Source: Pseudomonas arsenicoxydans | GTDB taxonomy: Bacteria; Pseudomonadota; Gammaproteobacteria; Pseudomonadales; Pseudomonadaceae | NCBI RefSeq assembly: GCF_006438915.1 | Contig: NZ_RCZE01000018.1 | Location: 57,026 to 121,025 of the forward strand | DNA length: 64,000 nucleotides | Reading direction: 5' to 3' | In this document: positions 27,791 to 35,072 of the stretch, in pieces | How positions within the stretch are numbered: the stretch's first letter is position 1 | Layout of the letters: each line of letters opens with the position of its first letter | Made by a program: the position numbers and the translations under genes | Notes under the pieces: generated by a model | Seen by the model: the letters and a program-made list of their open reading frames with translations, nothing else | Database searches by the model: none | What the model was told of the DNA's origin: nothing

Positions 27791-29777
27791 GAACCTTGAA
27801 CCGCCCCATGATCGAACTGACGCGCGCATTGGCGTCCACCAGTTGCCGGGTATTCAGTTCGCTGGCCTGACCGCTTTTCACCAGTTCATCCACCATGTGG
27901 CGGATCTGCACCATGCTGCGGTTGATCTCTTCGGTCACCGCACTTTGCTGCGAGGCGGCGGTTGCGATTTGAGTGCTCAGGCCGTTGATGTGGCTGACGG
28001 AACCGGCCATTTCATCCAGGCCGGAGTTGACCCGTGCTGTCGCGTCGGCGGCGGACTGGCAACTGGCCTGAGTGTTTTCCATCGCAGCGACCGACGAACT
28101 GACGCCTTGGGTCAGGCGCGTGAGCATTTCATTGATTTCCGAGGTGCTGGCCTGGGTGCGGCCGGCGAGGGCGCGGACTTCATCGGCGACCACCGCAAAG
28201 CCTCGGCCTTGTTCACCGGCCCGGGCCGCTTCGATGGCTGCGTTCAGTGCGAGCAAATTGGTTTGCCCGGCGATAGCGCCAATCACCCCCAGAATCTCGG
28301 TGATGCGTTGGGCGTCCTGCTGCATGCTTTCGACTTTGTGGGTGGCGCTCGCCACTTCCTCGATCAACGCAACCACGCTGCTCGACGCTTCGCCCACCAC
28401 CACCCGCGAACGGTCGGCGTTTTCGTTGGCGCGCTTGGTGAAGGCCGCTGTCTCGGCGGCATTTTGCGCGACGCTTTCAGCGGTCGAACTCATCTCGGTA
28501 ATGGCGGTGACGGTCTGATCGGTTTCCGAAGCATGGCGCACCAGAATCTGACTGGTATGGGCCGAGGTGCGTTGCAGGTTGTCCAGGCTCGACGCCATGG
28601 CGCCAGTGGCCTGGGTCACTTCACCGATCATGTTCTGCAAGTAGACGATAAAGGCGTTGACCGAGTAGCCGATGGCGCCCAGTTCATCTTCGGCGCGGAT
28701 GGTGATGCGTTTGGTCAGGTCGGCGTCGCCGGCAGACAGCGCATCGATGTTGGCCTTGAGGATTTTCAAACGCTGGACCAGTTGGCGAATCGCGTAGATC
28801 TGCAGCAGCGCCAGCAGAATGACCATCGGGATTTGCAACAGACTCAAGGTGCTGAGCACGTCATCACGCTGGGCGGTGATCAGTTTGCTCGGCAGGGCGG
28901 TGGCGAGGAACCACGGCGAGCCTTCGATGGGGCGCATGAAGAACGTGCTGTCTTCGCCGTTGTTGTCGAATTCGACGCGTTGCGACTGGTCACGGTTTTG
29001 CAGGCCGGCTTTCACCTGGCTCGCGAACGGTGAGTTGCCCGCCAGTTCACCGATGTTTTTCAGCACGATGGGCCCGCTGATGCGCGAACTGTTGCTGATG
29101 ATCTTGCCGTCGGCTTCGACGATCAGCATCTCGGCGCCAAGGTCTTTTTCCTTTTGCGCGATCAAGTCATTGAAGAAGCCCAGCGTCACGTCGATGGTAG
29201 ACACGCCGTACGCCACACCATTTTTCTGAATGGCCATGGCGCAGTTGGTGCGCGGCTCGGCACTGGCGTCATCTTTATAGGCCGCCGCCCAGGCACATTG
29301 GCCACGTGGCGTTTGCATGCCGCCCTTGTACCAGGCCTGGTCGTAGTAGTTCGGCGCAGCGTCACTGTTCCAGAACGTATTGACTGCCAGTTTGCCCGAG
29401 GCGTCACGGTGCCAGAAGGTGCTGAATTTGTTGCGCCCGGCTTCACGTTGGCCGGGCAGCGGCCAGATCCCGCCGCCGAACACTTTTAACTCACCGTACT
29501 GATCCACGAGGCCTGGCAACACCGCGTCGATGCCCGCGCTGTCGAGCAACGGAATGGTTTGGGTAATGCTGCGTTGCTGTGCCTGAACCTTGTTCAGTTC
29601 ACCCTGGATTTGCCGGGCGACGTCGGCGATGCGGTTGAGGGCCACCTGTTCTTCGGTATGGCGCAGTTTAGGCGCGACCAACTGGCTGATGCCGACCACC
29701 GTCAGCACGAACAGCAACAGGATAAACAGGACCAGAAACAGCGTGTAGCGAGCCTGGATCGAACGGAATGTGGGCAT
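27786..29777 (-). CDS. Methyl-accepting chemotaxis protein with periplasmic Cache domain
   Basis: The 663-residue membrane receptor starts at ATG 29777 (MPTFRSIQARYTLFL). A first transmembrane helix (about 10-30) is followed by a Cache-type sensor of about 280 residues with repeated aromatic motifs (FWHRD, YYDQAW, AAAYKD). A second helix near 310-335 leads into a HAMP domain and the cytoplasmic signalling domain. The hairpin tip carries GQTNLLALNAAIEAARAGEQ. The ligand cannot be read; related receptors bind amino acids or organic acids. A REP arm overlaps the 3' end. Confidence 0.92.
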   Translation of the reverse strand: MPTFRSIQARYTLFLVLFILLLFVLTVVGISQLVAPKLRHTEEQVALNRIADVARQIQGELNKVQAQQRSITQTIPLLDSAGIDAVLPGLVDQYGELKVFGGGIWPLPGQREAGRNKFSTFWHRDASGKLAVNTFWNSDAAPNYYDQAWYKGGMQTPRGQCAWAAAYKDDASAEPRTNCAMAIQKNGVAYGVSTIDVTLGFFNDLIAQKEKDLGAEMLIVEADGKIISNSSRISGPIVLKNIGELAGNSPFASQVKAGLQNRDQSQRVEFDNNGEDSTFFMRPIEGSPWFLATALPSKLITAQRDDVLSTLSLLQIPMVILLALLQIYAIRQLVQRLKILKANIDALSAGDADLTKRITIRAEDELGAIGYSVNAFIVYLQNMIGEVTQATGAMASSLDNLQRTSAHTSQILVRHASETDQTVTAITEMSSTAESVAQNAAETAAFTKRANENADRSRVVVGEASSSVVALIEEVASATHKVESMQQDAQRITEILGVIGAIAGQTNLLALNAAIEAARAGEQGRGFAVVADEVRALAGRTQASTSEINEMLTRLTQGVSSSVAAMENTQASCQSAADATARVNSGLDEMAGSVSHINGLSTQIATAASQQSAVTEEINRSMVQIRHMVDELVKSGQASELNTRQLVDANARVSSIMGRFKVR

Positions 29778-29914
29778 GGGACCGGTCCTTGTGTGCAGCA
29801 CTTTTATTATTAGGTTTGGATGAGGCATCGGTGCTTCATCGGGCTATCGGCTTGGGCAGGGATAGCTTTAGGCACGATCGTCCAAGAACAGGAATCCGCG
29901 GAAACAGGCGTCAG

Positions 29915-29930
29915 GTATCGAAACGGATAC
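29915..29930. promoter_or_regulatory. Perfect inverted repeat GTATC-N6-GATAC
   Basis: GTATC (29915-29919) and GATAC (29926-29930) are exact inverted repeats with a six-base spacer. This equals the consensus that I recall for RhpR, an OmpR-family response regulator of P. syringae. That link rests on memory. The site could serve the chemoreceptor or the plus-strand unknown gene. Confidence 0.55.
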
Positions 29931-29967
29931 AAACAAACTAACCGAGACGTACAAAGTGCCTCATTAG

Positions 29968-30002
29968 TTGTCTAGACCCCTCCCGAAAAGTTTGTCTAGA
30001 CC
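29968..30002. promoter_or_regulatory. Tandem TTGTCTAGACC repeats, each with a palindrome
   Basis: The 11-base sequence TTGTCTAGACC occurs at 29968-29978 and again at 29992-30002, 24 bases apart, with GTCTAGAC as a perfect palindrome in each. Two identical sites near two helical turns apart suggest a pair of operators for a dimeric regulator. I know no named family for this motif. Confidence 0.5.
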
Positions 30003-30135
30003 AATGACGCCGGGCACTTGCTAGTTTGTATCTGAAATGTACGGAAATTGTAAAAAACAGGAAATAGTGGTTGGAGTGGCCAGTGGCCAGAGTCGATACT
30101 CGCTCGCTCTAAACCCGGTCAAGAAGGAACTATTT

Positions 30136-30165
30136 ATGGGCACGCAGTCGGGAGCTCGGTCATGA
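30136..30165 (+). other. Possible nine-residue leader ORF coupled to the next gene
   Basis: An ATG at 30136, placed six bases after AAGGAA, reads MGTQSGARS and stops at TGA 30163-30165, which overlaps the ATG of the next gene (ATGA). The good ribosome-binding site belongs to this ATG and not to the one at 30162. It may be a translational leader, or mark the original start of the next gene after a frameshift. Confidence 0.35.
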
Positions 30166-30692
30166 CGATCGGCAATGCAGGGGGGTGGACGGCCAAGGCG
30201 GGTCTATTGGTGCAGAACACTGGCGGCGGCAAGCCCGTGACGCACAGCGCCAGAGTCAAGCAAATGCTCGCGCTGGTGGGCACCAATCCTAATGCGCTGA
30301 ATGCGGCGAGGATGGATGAGCAGAAAATATTCAGGAACGTTAAAGGCTTCGATCCGGAAAATGTATCGTCCAAACAACTGGGCAACCTCAGTGCGTTCTT
30401 GCGCGGCAGAGGGTTGATTTCCGATATTACGTCGATGACCTTGATGAACGCCGGGGACAAGTTTGACCGGTTCGGGGTTCAGAATGACCCGGATGCAAAG
30501 TTCAATGCGCTGGAATATTTCGCCACGCAACTGGACACCATCCAGAACAACAGCATCAAGGGCGATAAATACGCGGTTGGCCTGATCCCGGAATACAAGA
30601 CCGCCATCTACGTCCTGCAAAACCTGGCCAGTTACGGCAAGGGCAACGGCACTACCGTCCCTACGGACAAGGGCGTCAACTCCAAGGCATAA
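30162..30692 (+). CDS. Unknown 176-residue protein
   Basis: I do not recognise this protein. It has no signal peptide or membrane segment. The N-terminus is Gly- and Thr-rich (GNAGGWTAKAGLLVQNTGGGKP). The rest is predicted mostly helical with many Asn and Lys residues, and the tail is flexible (GNGTTVPTDKGVNSKA). Such Gly/Asn-rich flexible composition occurs among secreted helper or effector proteins, but that is only an impression. ATG 30162 has no clear ribosome-binding site of its own. The gene stands alone between the operator-rich region and a hairpin. Confidence 0.65.
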   Translation: MTIGNAGGWTAKAGLLVQNTGGGKPVTHSARVKQMLALVGTNPNALNAARMDEQKIFRNVKGFDPENVSSKQLGNLSAFLRGRGLISDITSMTLMNAGDKFDRFGVQNDPDAKFNALEYFATQLDTIQNNSIKGDKYAVGLIPEYKTAIYVLQNLASYGKGNGTTVPTDKGVNSKA

Positions 30693-30701
30693 CAGGTTGC
30701 C

Positions 30702-30725
30702 GGCCCGCTCAGAGTTGAGCGGGCC
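30702..30725. terminator. Hairpin between convergent genes
   Basis: GGCCCGCTCA and TGAGCGGGCC form a perfect ten-base stem with a four-base loop, ten bases after the stop of the unknown gene and just before the end of the aldo/keto reductase gene. There is no T-run on either strand, so any termination would be weak or Rho-assisted. Confidence 0.5.
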
Positions 30726-30736
30726 AGGCATTGTGG

Positions 30737-31732
30737 TTAGCGGTCGAGCAACTTCATGACTTCCTCGGGGTAACGCAAGCCTGCGGTGGCATTGGCGGGG
30801 AAAATCGCTTCCAGCGCTTTCAGTTCATCTGCGCTGAGTTTCACCTCGAGTGCCGCGACGTTTTCTTCCAGGTATTTGCGCTGTTTGGTGCCGGGGATCG
30901 GGATCAGGTAGTCACCTTGCGCCAGCACCCAGGCCAACGCCAATTGGCCCGCGGTCACGCCTTTTTCTGCGGCCAGTGCCTGTACTTGGTGCACCAGCAG
31001 CAGATTCTTCGCAAAGTTTTGCCCTTGAAAACGTGGACTGAATCGACGGTAATCATCCGCCGCAAAGTCGTCCGGGCTTTTCAATGCTCCCGTCAGAAAA
31101 CCACGACCCAGAGGGCTGTAGGGCACAAACGCCACGCCCAGCCGCCGACACGCCGCCAGGCAACCGTTCTCCTCCTGGTCACGGCTCCACAACGAATACT
31201 CACTTTGCAGCGCGCTGATGGGGTGGACCTTGTGCGCCCGTTCCAGGGTAGTGACTGACGCTTCGCTCAAGCCCAGGTAACGCACCTTGCCGGCCTGCAC
31301 CAGCTCGGCCATGGCGCCGACGGTTTCTTCGATGGCCACCTGTGGATCTATCCGGTGCTGGTAATACAAGTCCAGGGTTTCAACGCCGAGACGCTTGAGT
31401 GTGCCGTCGATGGAGGCGCGAATGTATTCCGGTCGGCCATTGACACCCCGTGCGGTGGGGTTCGACGGATCGCGGACGATGCCGAATTTGCTCGCCAGAA
31501 ACACTTGCTCGCGTTTGCCGGCAATGGCTTTGCCGATCAATTCCTCGTTGGTATGCGGGCCGTACATGTCGGCGGTGTCGAGCAGGTTGATCCCGAGTTC
31601 GAGTGCGCGATGCAAAGTGGCGGTGGCCTCGCGGGTATCCACGCCGGTGGTGTAGAAATCGGTCATGCCCATGCAGCCCAGGCCGATGGCGGAAACCTGC
31701 GGGCCGTTTTTGCCCAATTGACGTGTTTGCAT
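30737..31732 (-). CDS. Aldo/keto reductase
   Basis: The 331-residue NADPH-dependent oxidoreductase belongs to the AKR13-like group. The start MQTRQLGKNGPQVSAIGLGCMGM is typical (shown in part), DTADMYG supplies the catalytic Asp and Tyr, ASKFG the Lys, and YYQHRID the His. The C-terminal IPIPGTKQRKYLEENVAAL is the cofactor-binding region. ATG 31732 has GGGAG nine bases upstream. The gene is divergent from a LysR regulator, which suggests control by it. The physiological substrate is unknown. Confidence 0.9.
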   Translation of the reverse strand: MQTRQLGKNGPQVSAIGLGCMGMTDFYTTGVDTREATATLHRALELGINLLDTADMYGPHTNEELIGKAIAGKREQVFLASKFGIVRDPSNPTARGVNGRPEYIRASIDGTLKRLGVETLDLYYQHRIDPQVAIEETVGAMAELVQAGKVRYLGLSEASVTTLERAHKVHPISALQSEYSLWSRDQEENGCLAACRRLGVAFVPYSPLGRGFLTGALKSPDDFAADDYRRFSPRFQGQNFAKNLLLVHQVQALAAEKGVTAGQLALAWVLAQGDYLIPIPGTKQRKYLEENVAALEVKLSADELKALEAIFPANATAGLRYPEEVMKLLDR

Positions 31733-31850
31733 GAAATCAACTCCCTGTGGTGTGAGCGCACAGTGTCGACCTCGACAGAAACAAGATAAACCGGCTAAAA
31801 CTGCTATCACTGTTCGTCATTTCTAAATAATCCTCGGGAACGCCAGCACA

Positions 31851-32777
31851 ATGGATCGTTTTAACGCCATGCGCGTATTTACCCGAATCGTCGAGCTGGG
31901 CGGGTTTGCCAAAGCGGCAGACAGCCTGCAATTGCCCCGCGCATCGGTCACTGTGTTGATCAAACAGCTTGAAGCGCATCTGGGGGTACAACTGCTGCAA
32001 CGCACCACGCGCCAGATCAGCCTGACCCTCGACGGCGCGGCCTATTATCCCCGTTGTGTGCGGCTGTTGGCGGACCTGGAGGAGACTGAGGCGGTGTTTT
32101 CCGCCGCTCGACACAACCCCAAAGGGTTGCTGCGGGTGGACATGCCGGCAGGGATCGGGCGCTTGATCGTGATTCCGGCGTTGCCCGAGTTCACCCGCCG
32201 TTATCCTTTGATCGAACTGGAGCTCGGACTCAATGACCGTCCCGTCGACCTGATCCGTGAAGGCGTTGATTGCGTGTTGCGCGGCGGCTCTGCGCTGGAT
32301 GAGTCATTGGTAGCGCGGCCGCTGGTCATGCTGGATCAGGTCACCTGCGCCAGCCCTGACTACTTGCGGCGCCATGGAATCCCTCAGTGTCTGGCAGATC
32401 TGGAAGGGCACCGGATGGTTGAATATTTCTCCGGCACCACCGGTAAGCGTTTTGGACTGGAGTTTCAGGTTGATGACGACGTTCAGCTCCTGGATCTGCC
32501 CAAACAGGTGGCAGTCAACAGTGCCGACGGTTATCTGGCTGCCTGTGAGGCGGGATATGGACTGATTCAGACCCCGTATTACCACGTTGCCCGCCAGCTT
32601 GACGAAGGCCGTTTGTGCGAAGTGCTGGGGAACGTGCCGCCACCGGTGATGCCGTTGACGGCGCTGTACCCGCCTCACCGCCAGCTGTCCCGGCGGGTGA
32701 GGGTGTTTGTCGACTGGCTGGTGGAGCTATGCGCGCAACCGGGCCTTAACGTTTACAGGAACAATTCAAGCGGCTGA
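31851..32777 (+). CDS. LysR-family transcriptional regulator
   Basis: The 308-residue protein has an N-terminal winged helix-turn-helix (about 1-60, MDRFNAMRVFTRIVELGGF opening) and a C-terminal substrate-binding domain with PAGIGRLIVIPALPEF. It belongs to the group close to YafC/DmlR-type regulators. It is transcribed away from the aldo/keto reductase gene across 118 bases, the usual arrangement for a LysR regulator and its target. The last 12 bases overlap the 3' end of the convergent acetyltransferase gene. Confidence 0.9.
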   Translation: MDRFNAMRVFTRIVELGGFAKAADSLQLPRASVTVLIKQLEAHLGVQLLQRTTRQISLTLDGAAYYPRCVRLLADLEETEAVFSAARHNPKGLLRVDMPAGIGRLIVIPALPEFTRRYPLIELELGLNDRPVDLIREGVDCVLRGGSALDESLVARPLVMLDQVTCASPDYLRRHGIPQCLADLEGHRMVEYFSGTTGKRFGLEFQVDDDVQLLDLPKQVAVNSADGYLAACEAGYGLIQTPYYHVARQLDEGRLCEVLGNVPPPVMPLTALYPPHRQLSRRVRVFVDWLVELCAQPGLNVYRNNSSG

Positions 32778-33701
32778 ACACGCACTGTTCAGTGCCCCGA
32801 TGTTGCGCTGCAGGTCATCGTGCAACTGTTGCATGTCAGGGCAATCCAGGCTGAGGTGGCGCGGCTGCACCCCGCGATGAAACAGGGCTAGCCATCCATG
32901 GCTACGGGGGGCTGGCATCAATCCGGTGAAGGTGAAACCCAGCATCGATAAACGGCGCAGGTCCTCGGCAAAGTGCTGTGACAGTGTGACTTTGGCGCAA
33001 ACAAGCCAATGAAGTGGCAGCCGCCGGAGCTGATCCAGCAGTCGGTCGTTCAAGCGGTGAATGACGATGGCGTAACGCTGATGGTGTTGCTTGATTTGCA
33101 ATGCCATCGAAGACGGCGATGTCGTGCCCTGACAAGTCCCGAACACAGCGCTCAACCGCTGCATCAATCGACGGCAACTCTCGGGCCACGGCAGGTCGGG
33201 CAGGGGACGTGCATGCCCTTGGGCCGCGTAACAACCGACCACGATGGTTTCCGGCAGCGGTTCTGCGAAAGGAGACGGTACGTAATCGGGGAGCAACCCC
33301 GTGCTGTGGAAGCCAATGTTTTGCGCCATGCGTTGTGTGTAGGGATGGTGAGTGACTTGTTTGATCAAGACACTGATGAACCCCAACGCACTCGACTCCC
33401 TCAGTATTGCCCGACTCAGGTGCGTGGCAATACGTTGCCCTTGCGCGCAGGGGTGGACCACACTGAGTGCCAGTTCCGGGGTGACTGTCCGCGTGGCGTT
33501 GCATAACGCGGCATGCCCCAGAACGCGTTCGCCATCTACCGCCAGCATGGAAACCCAGCTACCGTCGGCATTGTGCTGGTTGATCATGCTCGGCATATAA
33601 ACATCCGGTTGAACGTAATGATCCCCGTAGACCACCCGAAATAACTGGCTGACGGCGCGCGCATCACCGGGTTCATAGCGGCGATAAACAATGTTTGGCA
33701 T
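32766..33701 (-). CDS. GNAT-type N-acetyltransferase with C-terminal extension
   Basis: The 311-residue protein has a GNAT domain in the first 160 residues. The acetyl-CoA motif A is VVHPCAQGQRIATHL, and HPYTQRMAQNIGFHSTG is the motif B region. The remaining 150 residues are not assigned and may be a second degenerate acyltransferase domain. ATG 33701 overlaps the stop of the PaaK-like gene by one base (TGATG), so it is the last gene of the lux-like operon. It probably acylates the small-molecule product or an intermediate; the substrate is unknown. Confidence 0.78.
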   Translation of the reverse strand: MPNIVYRRYEPGDARAVSQLFRVVYGDHYVQPDVYMPSMINQHNADGSWVSMLAVDGERVLGHAALCNATRTVTPELALSVVHPCAQGQRIATHLSRAILRESSALGFISVLIKQVTHHPYTQRMAQNIGFHSTGLLPDYVPSPFAEPLPETIVVGCYAAQGHARPLPDLPWPESCRRLMQRLSAVFGTCQGTTSPSSMALQIKQHHQRYAIVIHRLNDRLLDQLRRLPLHWLVCAKVTLSQHFAEDLRRLSMLGFTFTGLMPAPRSHGWLALFHRGVQPRHLSLDCPDMQQLHDDLQRNIGALNSACSAA

Positions 33702-35008
33702 CACACGGCCTCCATTGAAAACGTGTCATATACCCGCAGATCCAGGACTCTCATCTGTTTACCGGAGCGCGGGTGAAGTTGCAGATCGGTGGCCGCGCAG
33801 GGCACCACGCGTAACTCCAACAACCCCTCGCGACTCAACTCCCCGATGCCGCGGTAGTGGGCGACCAGTGCTTCATACAACGCTGCGCAGAGGAGGACGG
33901 TGTCGTTTGATGGGGCGTCGACCACCCACTTCACACTGACGATGTCCTTGACGCCTTCTTGTTCGATCATCAATTGCCATTGGTCACTGCGAGCAATGCG
34001 CTGCATGATCGACAGGATTTCGTCGACCAGCAGCGTCAATGACCCTACCCGTACCCTTTGGCTGTGGGCGCTGCGTCCCTTGAGCGCGAACTTTCGCATC
34101 GGCGTGGCGCTGGGTTCACGCCAGCACGCGCGATCACCCACCGGATAACGCAGTAATGGCATCAGCCGACGTGTCAGGTTGGTCACCACCAGCAAACCGG
34201 TACGATCACACTCTTCAATGACTTCCCCGGTGAGTTCATCGATGATTTCCAGCAAGTTGTGCGGTTCAAATGCCCGATGCTCGCCCAAGGCACAGTCACG
34301 GCTGCTGGCCCCGATCAGGCCGGCATCGACGCTGGCATAGCCGGCAGAGGCAATGCGCACATTGGGAAGCACCGTCTTGAGCATGGCTATTTGCGTGGGG
34401 AACAGGCTTTCGCCGCCGTACAGCAAGGTATCCACCCCCAACAGCGTCCGTTGATGCTGGTGCAGGTAAGCGGCAAATCGCAGTAACTGCGCCGGCACGC
34501 CAACCAATACGTTGATTCGGTACTGATCAACCGAGTCGGCCAGTACCTGCATATCGACGTTGCCCGTGAACGGGAACTCGCAAATGGGAAGTTTGACGTG
34601 GGCCAGTGAGTCATGGATGAACACAAAGCTGGCGTATAGATCGCCGGAAAAAAACAGATTGGCGACCCGGTCGCCGTTCTCCAATTGGGCACCAAGGCTG
34701 GCGCCGAATGTGCTGACCAGTGTGTGCCATTCCCGAGCGGTATAGACACTCAGTTTGCCGTCGCTCGTCGATCCACCGGTTTTAAATACCAATCCATCAT
34801 CGACGTGGCCTGTCAGCACGGGCCAATCATTCAAGTTGTTGCTGCCTTTCCAATAATCAGCGGTGTTGGTGATCGGTATATTTTTTAAAGTGGCTTTGTT
34901 TAAAGAGCCTTCGAGGAGTGCCGGCAAGTGTTGCAGGTGTTTTCGATAGTAGTTCGAATGTTGCCTTATATAAGACACAAACTGTTCAAGCGAATAAGTT
35001 GAATTCAC
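33701..35008 (-). CDS. PaaK-like adenylate-forming enzyme, stand-alone
   Basis: This 435-residue protein resembles phenylacetate-CoA ligase-type and CoF synthetase-type adenylating enzymes. FKTGGSTSDGKLS (about 75-87) stands in place of the usual SSGTTGKP phosphate loop. YASVDAG and RYPVGDRACWRE (conserved Asp) match the same places in the adenylation domain fused to LuxC in the next gene upstream, so the two are paralogues. The start is GTG 35008, with AGAGAAG upstream; no ATG is near. It lies 64 bases after the LuxC-PaaK stop. It probably activates a carboxylic acid, with CoA or a protein thiol as acceptor. Confidence 0.75.
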   Translation of the reverse strand: MNSTYSLEQFVSYIRQHSNYYRKHLQHLPALLEGSLNKATLKNIPITNTADYWKGSNNLNDWPVLTGHVDDGLVFKTGGSTSDGKLSVYTAREWHTLVSTFGASLGAQLENGDRVANLFFSGDLYASFVFIHDSLAHVKLPICEFPFTGNVDMQVLADSVDQYRINVLVGVPAQLLRFAAYLHQHQRTLLGVDTLLYGGESLFPTQIAMLKTVLPNVRIASAGYASVDAGLIGASSRDCALGEHRAFEPHNLLEIIDELTGEVIEECDRTGLLVVTNLTRRLMPLLRYPVGDRACWREPSATPMRKFALKGRSAHSQRVRVGSLTLLVDEILSIMQRIARSDQWQLMIEQEGVKDIVSVKWVVDAPSNDTVLLCAALYEALVAHYRGIGELSREGLLELRVVPCAATDLQLHPRSGKQMRVLDLRVYDTFSMEAV

Positions 35009-35072
35009 GGGCTTCTCTTTTGTCAGGCATTTCTACGGTTAAAAGACATGCTGTCGCTCAATGGCGATCTAT

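Larger units (their letters stand above)
29778..30135. other. Divergent promoter region with several inverted-repeat sites
   Basis: This region lies between the start of the chemoreceptor and the unknown protein on the other strand. It is less GC-rich by eye than the flanks and holds one perfect inverted repeat and two copies of a GTCTAGAC palindrome, listed separately. AAGGA at 30124-30128 is a ribosome-binding site. No gene was seen on either strand. Confidence 0.6.
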
